Shown here piece by piece: positions 59,196-64,000 of a DNA stretch of 64,000 bases. Where the stretch lies: the NCBI RefSeq assembly GCF_003994485.1, contig NZ_RZNJ01000005.1, positions 186,001 to 250,000 on the forward strand, read 5' to 3'. Source of the stretch: Arsenicitalea aurantiaca. Its GTDB lineage: Bacteria > Pseudomonadota > Alphaproteobacteria > Rhizobiales > Devosiaceae. Position 1 is the stretch's first letter, and each line of letters starts with the position of its first letter. Under the pieces are notes generated by a model, which saw nothing but the letters and a program-made list of their open reading frames with translations, was not told the DNA's origin and did no database searches. The position numbers and the translations under genes were made by a program.

Positions 59196-60152
59196 ATGCA
59201 ATCCTATCTCGATTTCGAAAAGCCGGTCGCCGATCTCGAAGGCAAGATCGCCGAGCTCAAATCGCTCGCCTCTACGGACCAGGCCGTCTCGATCGAGGAG
59301 GAGGTCAACCGGCTTTCGGCCCGCGCCGAAGAGGCGCTCGCCGACATCTACAAGAAGCTCACGCCCTGGCAGAAGACGCAGGTCGCGCGCCATCCGCAGC
59401 GCCCGCACTTCTCCGATTACGTCAAGAGCCTCATCACCGAATGGGTACCGCTTGCCGGTGACCGCAAGTTCGGCGAGGACGCAGCGCTGCTCGCCGGCTT
59501 CGGGCGGTTCGAGGGCCAGTCGGTCGCGATCCTGGGCCAGGAAAAGGGCTCCAACACCGAAGAGCGGCTGCGGCACAATTTCGGCATGGCGCGGCCTGAA
59601 GGCTATCGCAAGGCCGTGCGGCTCATGGACATGGCGGACCGATTCAACATCCCGGTCGTCGCCTTCGTCGATACGGCGGGCGCCTATCCCGGGATCGGCG
59701 CCGAGGAGCGCGGGCAGGCAGAGGCCATCGCACGCTCGACCGAAAAATGTCTCGAGCTCGGCGTGCCGAACCTCGCCATCATCATCGGCGAGGGCGGCTC
59801 GGGTGGCGCCATCGCCATTGCGACCGCAAATCGGGTGCTGATGATGGAGAACGCCATCTACAGCGTCATCTCGCCCGAAGCTGGCGCCTCGATCCTCTGG
59901 CGCGATGCGGCAAAGGCGCAGGATGCGGCCAACAACATGAAGATCACGGCCTCGGACCTTCTGGGCTTCGGGGTCATCGACGGGATCATCTCGGAGCCTG
60001 TCGGCGGCGCTCATCGCCATCACGACCAAGTGATGGACGCGACGCGCAGAGCGATCGGCAAGTTCCTCTCGGACTATTCGGGCAAGTCGCGCCTGGAGTT
60101 GCGCGAGCAACGGCGGGAAAAATTCCTCTCGATCGGCACGAATCTGGCTTGA
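59196..60152 (+). CDS. accA: Acetyl-CoA carboxylase carboxyltransferase subunit alpha
   Basis: The 318-residue product is the alpha subunit of the carboxyltransferase that makes malonyl-CoA for fatty acid synthesis. Features: SYLDFEKPVADLEGKIAEL start, the crotonase-like fold with AILGQEKGSNTEERLRHNFG, FVDTAGAYPGIGAEERGQ and IGEGGSGGAIAIATANRVLM, and EAGASILWRD. The ATG at 59196 starts 97 bases after xerD. Confidence 0.97.
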   Translation: MQSYLDFEKPVADLEGKIAELKSLASTDQAVSIEEEVNRLSARAEEALADIYKKLTPWQKTQVARHPQRPHFSDYVKSLITEWVPLAGDRKFGEDAALLAGFGRFEGQSVAILGQEKGSNTEERLRHNFGMARPEGYRKAVRLMDMADRFNIPVVAFVDTAGAYPGIGAEERGQAEAIARSTEKCLELGVPNLAIIIGEGGSGGAIAIATANRVLMMENAIYSVISPEAGASILWRDAAKAQDAANNMKITASDLLGFGVIDGIISEPVGGAHRHHDQVMDATRRAIGKFLSDYSGKSRLELREQRREKFLSIGTNLA

Positions 60153-60275
60153 TCGGACAGGGCCTCAAGGGCCCTATGGGAAGCGCGGGTAAGGAAGTGT
60201 TCACCTGCCGCGCATAGACCGGTTGTCAGGCTTAATCGCCCCAAACGCTCCCATAACCCGTCGGACCGAGCCGAA

Positions 60276-61295
60276 TTGAACGCAGTCTTTCGTCGCTTCC
60301 TGACCCTCATGATGCTCCTCCTGGCCGCGGGCGCGCTTTCGGCCTGCGGAGGCTTCGTCAAGGGCGACAACCGGCACAACGTGCCATTGCCCAAGGCGCT
60401 GGTCTCGCAGATGGCCGCCATCGGTTCGTCGCCGCGCGAGGCGATGATGGTCCGGATCTACAAGCAGGAAAGTGTTCTCGAAGTCTGGAAGCGCACGAGC
60501 GCCGGCACCTACAGCCTGCTCAAGAGCTATGAGATCTGCGCCTGGTCGGGAGAGCTCGGGCCCAAATTCGCCGAAGGCGATCGGCAGGCGCCCGAGGGCT
60601 TCTACACGATCACTCCGGGTCTGATGCATCCGCGATCGAACTATCACCTCGCCTTCAACACGGGCTTTCCAAACAAGTTCGACCGCGCCCATGGACGGAC
60701 CGGATCGCATCTGATGGTGCATGGCGACTGCACGTCGGTCGGCTGCTACGCGATGACCGACGAGGGGATCGCGGAAATCTATGCGATCGCGCGTGAGAGC
60801 TTTGCGGGCGGCAATCGAAGCTTCCAGCTGCAGATCCTGCCCTTCCGGATGACCGCTACCAATCTTGCCAAGCACGCCAACAGCCCGCACATGCCCTTCT
60901 GGCGGAACCTCAAAGAGGGCGCGGACCGGTTCGACATCACCCGCGTGCCACCAAGCTGGGACGTGTGCGAGAAGCGGTACGTATTCGACGTGCCCAATCC
61001 CGGCGTAACGGTTCTGGATGCCGCGGCGTCCTGCCCTGCGGGGATCGGGGCTGCCACGATGAGCGCCGCGCTGATGGACAAGCAGGCAGCGGACGAAGCG
61101 GCGATTTCGGAAGCCGCTGCGAGGCTTGCCCTGCAGCAGAGCCGGGCCGATGCCGAAGCCGAGCGCGCCGCCCGGGAAAAGGCCGCGATCGCAGCACGTG
61201 GCGAGGCGATCGGCGGGTTCTTTACCGGCCTGCTTGGCGGTGGTGGCCAGAACCAGTCCGTCGCGGCCATCCCGAGCGCTCAGCCGGCGCCCTGA
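60276..61295 (+). CDS. YafK-like L,D-transpeptidase-fold lipoprotein
   Basis: The 339-residue product begins with a lipoprotein signal (FLTLMMLLLAAGALSACGG, lipidated Cys24). The YkuD-type domain contains the active site HGDCTSVGCYAMT (His149, Ser154, Cys157) as in YafK/ErfK-related enzymes that act on peptidoglycan or lipoprotein links. After residue 265 an Ala/Glu/Arg-rich coiled coil follows, then a Gly-rich tail. The start is a TTG at 60276 without a strong ribosome binding site; ATG at 60309 would shorten the signal. Confidence 0.85.
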   Translation: MNAVFRRFLTLMMLLLAAGALSACGGFVKGDNRHNVPLPKALVSQMAAIGSSPREAMMVRIYKQESVLEVWKRTSAGTYSLLKSYEICAWSGELGPKFAEGDRQAPEGFYTITPGLMHPRSNYHLAFNTGFPNKFDRAHGRTGSHLMVHGDCTSVGCYAMTDEGIAEIYAIARESFAGGNRSFQLQILPFRMTATNLAKHANSPHMPFWRNLKEGADRFDITRVPPSWDVCEKRYVFDVPNPGVTVLDAAASCPAGIGAATMSAALMDKQAADEAAISEAAARLALQQSRADAEAERAAREKAAIAARGEAIGGFFTGLLGGGGQNQSVAAIPSAQPAP

Positions 61296-61524
61296 AGCCC
61301 GGCTCGGGCCGTTCACGCCTAAACCTGAAGACCTGGCGACCATGGCTTGACCCGTGATCATGCCCGTCGGGCCATGACGCGGTGTTCGGCTATTCGCATC
61401 CGACTGGCCTCGATCCTCAGCCAGAGCCGCCGCTCAATCTGCCAGATCCAGCCACTGCCGCGCCCTCACGCTCGCCGGAGTGAGCGGGCAAGCCGTCCCA
61501 CTGCCGCAGGCGCCAGACCCTATG

Positions 61525-61552
61525 AAAAAGGCCCGGCGCGAGCCGGGCCTTT
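61525..61552 (-). terminator. Intrinsic terminator of secA
   Basis: AAAGGCCCGGC pairs with GCCGGGCCTTT around GCGA; on the minus strand the stem is followed by TTTTT. It lies about 30 bases after the secA stop. The 61296-61580 gap otherwise shows no supported gene. Confidence 0.88.
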
Positions 61553-61580
61553 CGTCTGATCGGGTGAAGCCGTCGTAGCG

Positions 61581-64000
<2,420 letters not shown>

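Noticed and set aside
61347-61559. 70-residue plus-strand frame between the YafK-like gene and secA
   Set aside because: Arg/Pro/Ser-rich, overlaps the secA terminator, no homology pattern visible.

Overview
The window is chromosomal DNA from a high-GC alphaproteobacterium, most likely of the order Hyphomicrobiales and probably close to Devosia/Pelagibacterium. The evidence is a BA14K-family protein, a CpdR-like receiver, CarD next to a seven-iron ferredoxin, the block aroK-aroB-CNNM/CBS protein | bolA with DnaJ-cobS-cobT, the run xerD-accA-YafK-like lipoprotein facing secA, and dispersed short palindromic repeats of the rhizobial type. I see no phage, insertion sequence, rRNA operon or CRISPR array. 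The content is mostly core genome.

Layout. 1-5.5 kb: the start of a DUF1232 gene, ispG (isoprenoid synthesis), a YbaK-type deacylase with a polyprenyl diphosphate synthase, mtgA, rpmF and fumC. 5.55-6.3 kb: a non-coding cluster of palindromic repeats, then a 58-codon gene. 6.3-12.2 kb: HNH protein, carboxylesterase, 3-methyladenine glycosylase, gluQ, a twin-membrane-span protein with a PduO-type cobalamin adenosyltransferase, rhomboid protease, DsbB and YqaA-type membrane protein. 12.3-17.5 kb: tRNA-Leu(CAA), then a probable small-molecule uptake island (TauE/SafE permease, MocR regulator, divergent NitT/TauT ABC transporter). 17.5-25.3 kb: YflT-like stress protein, GAF-EAL phosphodiesterase, HxlR regulator, D,D-carboxypeptidase, BA14K protein, TusA-like and CAP-domain proteins, tRNA-Arg(CCT), thermonuclease and an M48 lipoprotein protease. 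25.3-33.5 kb: CarD, FdxA, an S4 protein with a SUV3-like RNA helicase, a DUF3108 protein, an outer-membrane barrel, rpmB and a queuosine-precursor transporter.

33.5-47.8 kb: TlpA thioredoxin, argH, a ChaC-like protein, lysA, a receiver and zinc-ribbon pair, ftsEX with an acyltransferase, two unknown small genes, a GloB-like hydrolase, a methyltransferase, hisC and tyrC, DUF2125, and a second ChaC-like protein. 47.8-64 kb: a membrane protein and an esterase-like/phytase-fold protein downstream of cobS-cobT, DnaJ, bolA, a CBM60-like/OmpA fusion, the aroK-aroB-CNNM operon, xerD, accA, a YkuD-fold lipoprotein, and the C-terminal 800 residues of SecA running off the right edge.

Themes. Envelope maintenance is strongly represented (mtgA, D,D-carboxypeptidase, ftsEX, the OmpA-domain protein, YkuD enzyme, SecA, M48 protease). 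So is amino-acid biosynthesis (argH, lysA, hisC, tyrC, aroB, aroK) and aerobic cobalamin metabolism (cobS, cobT, adenosyltransferase). Many genes overlap by 1-8 bases (TGATG, ATGA, TAATG), which suggests translational coupling. Several genes appear to use TTG or GTG starts. The least-explained parts are the repeat cluster, the fdxA-carD gap, the leader of the SUV3-like helicase, the leader of the queuosine transporter, the unknown gene pair at 41.6-42.2 kb, and the CBM60-OmpA fusion.
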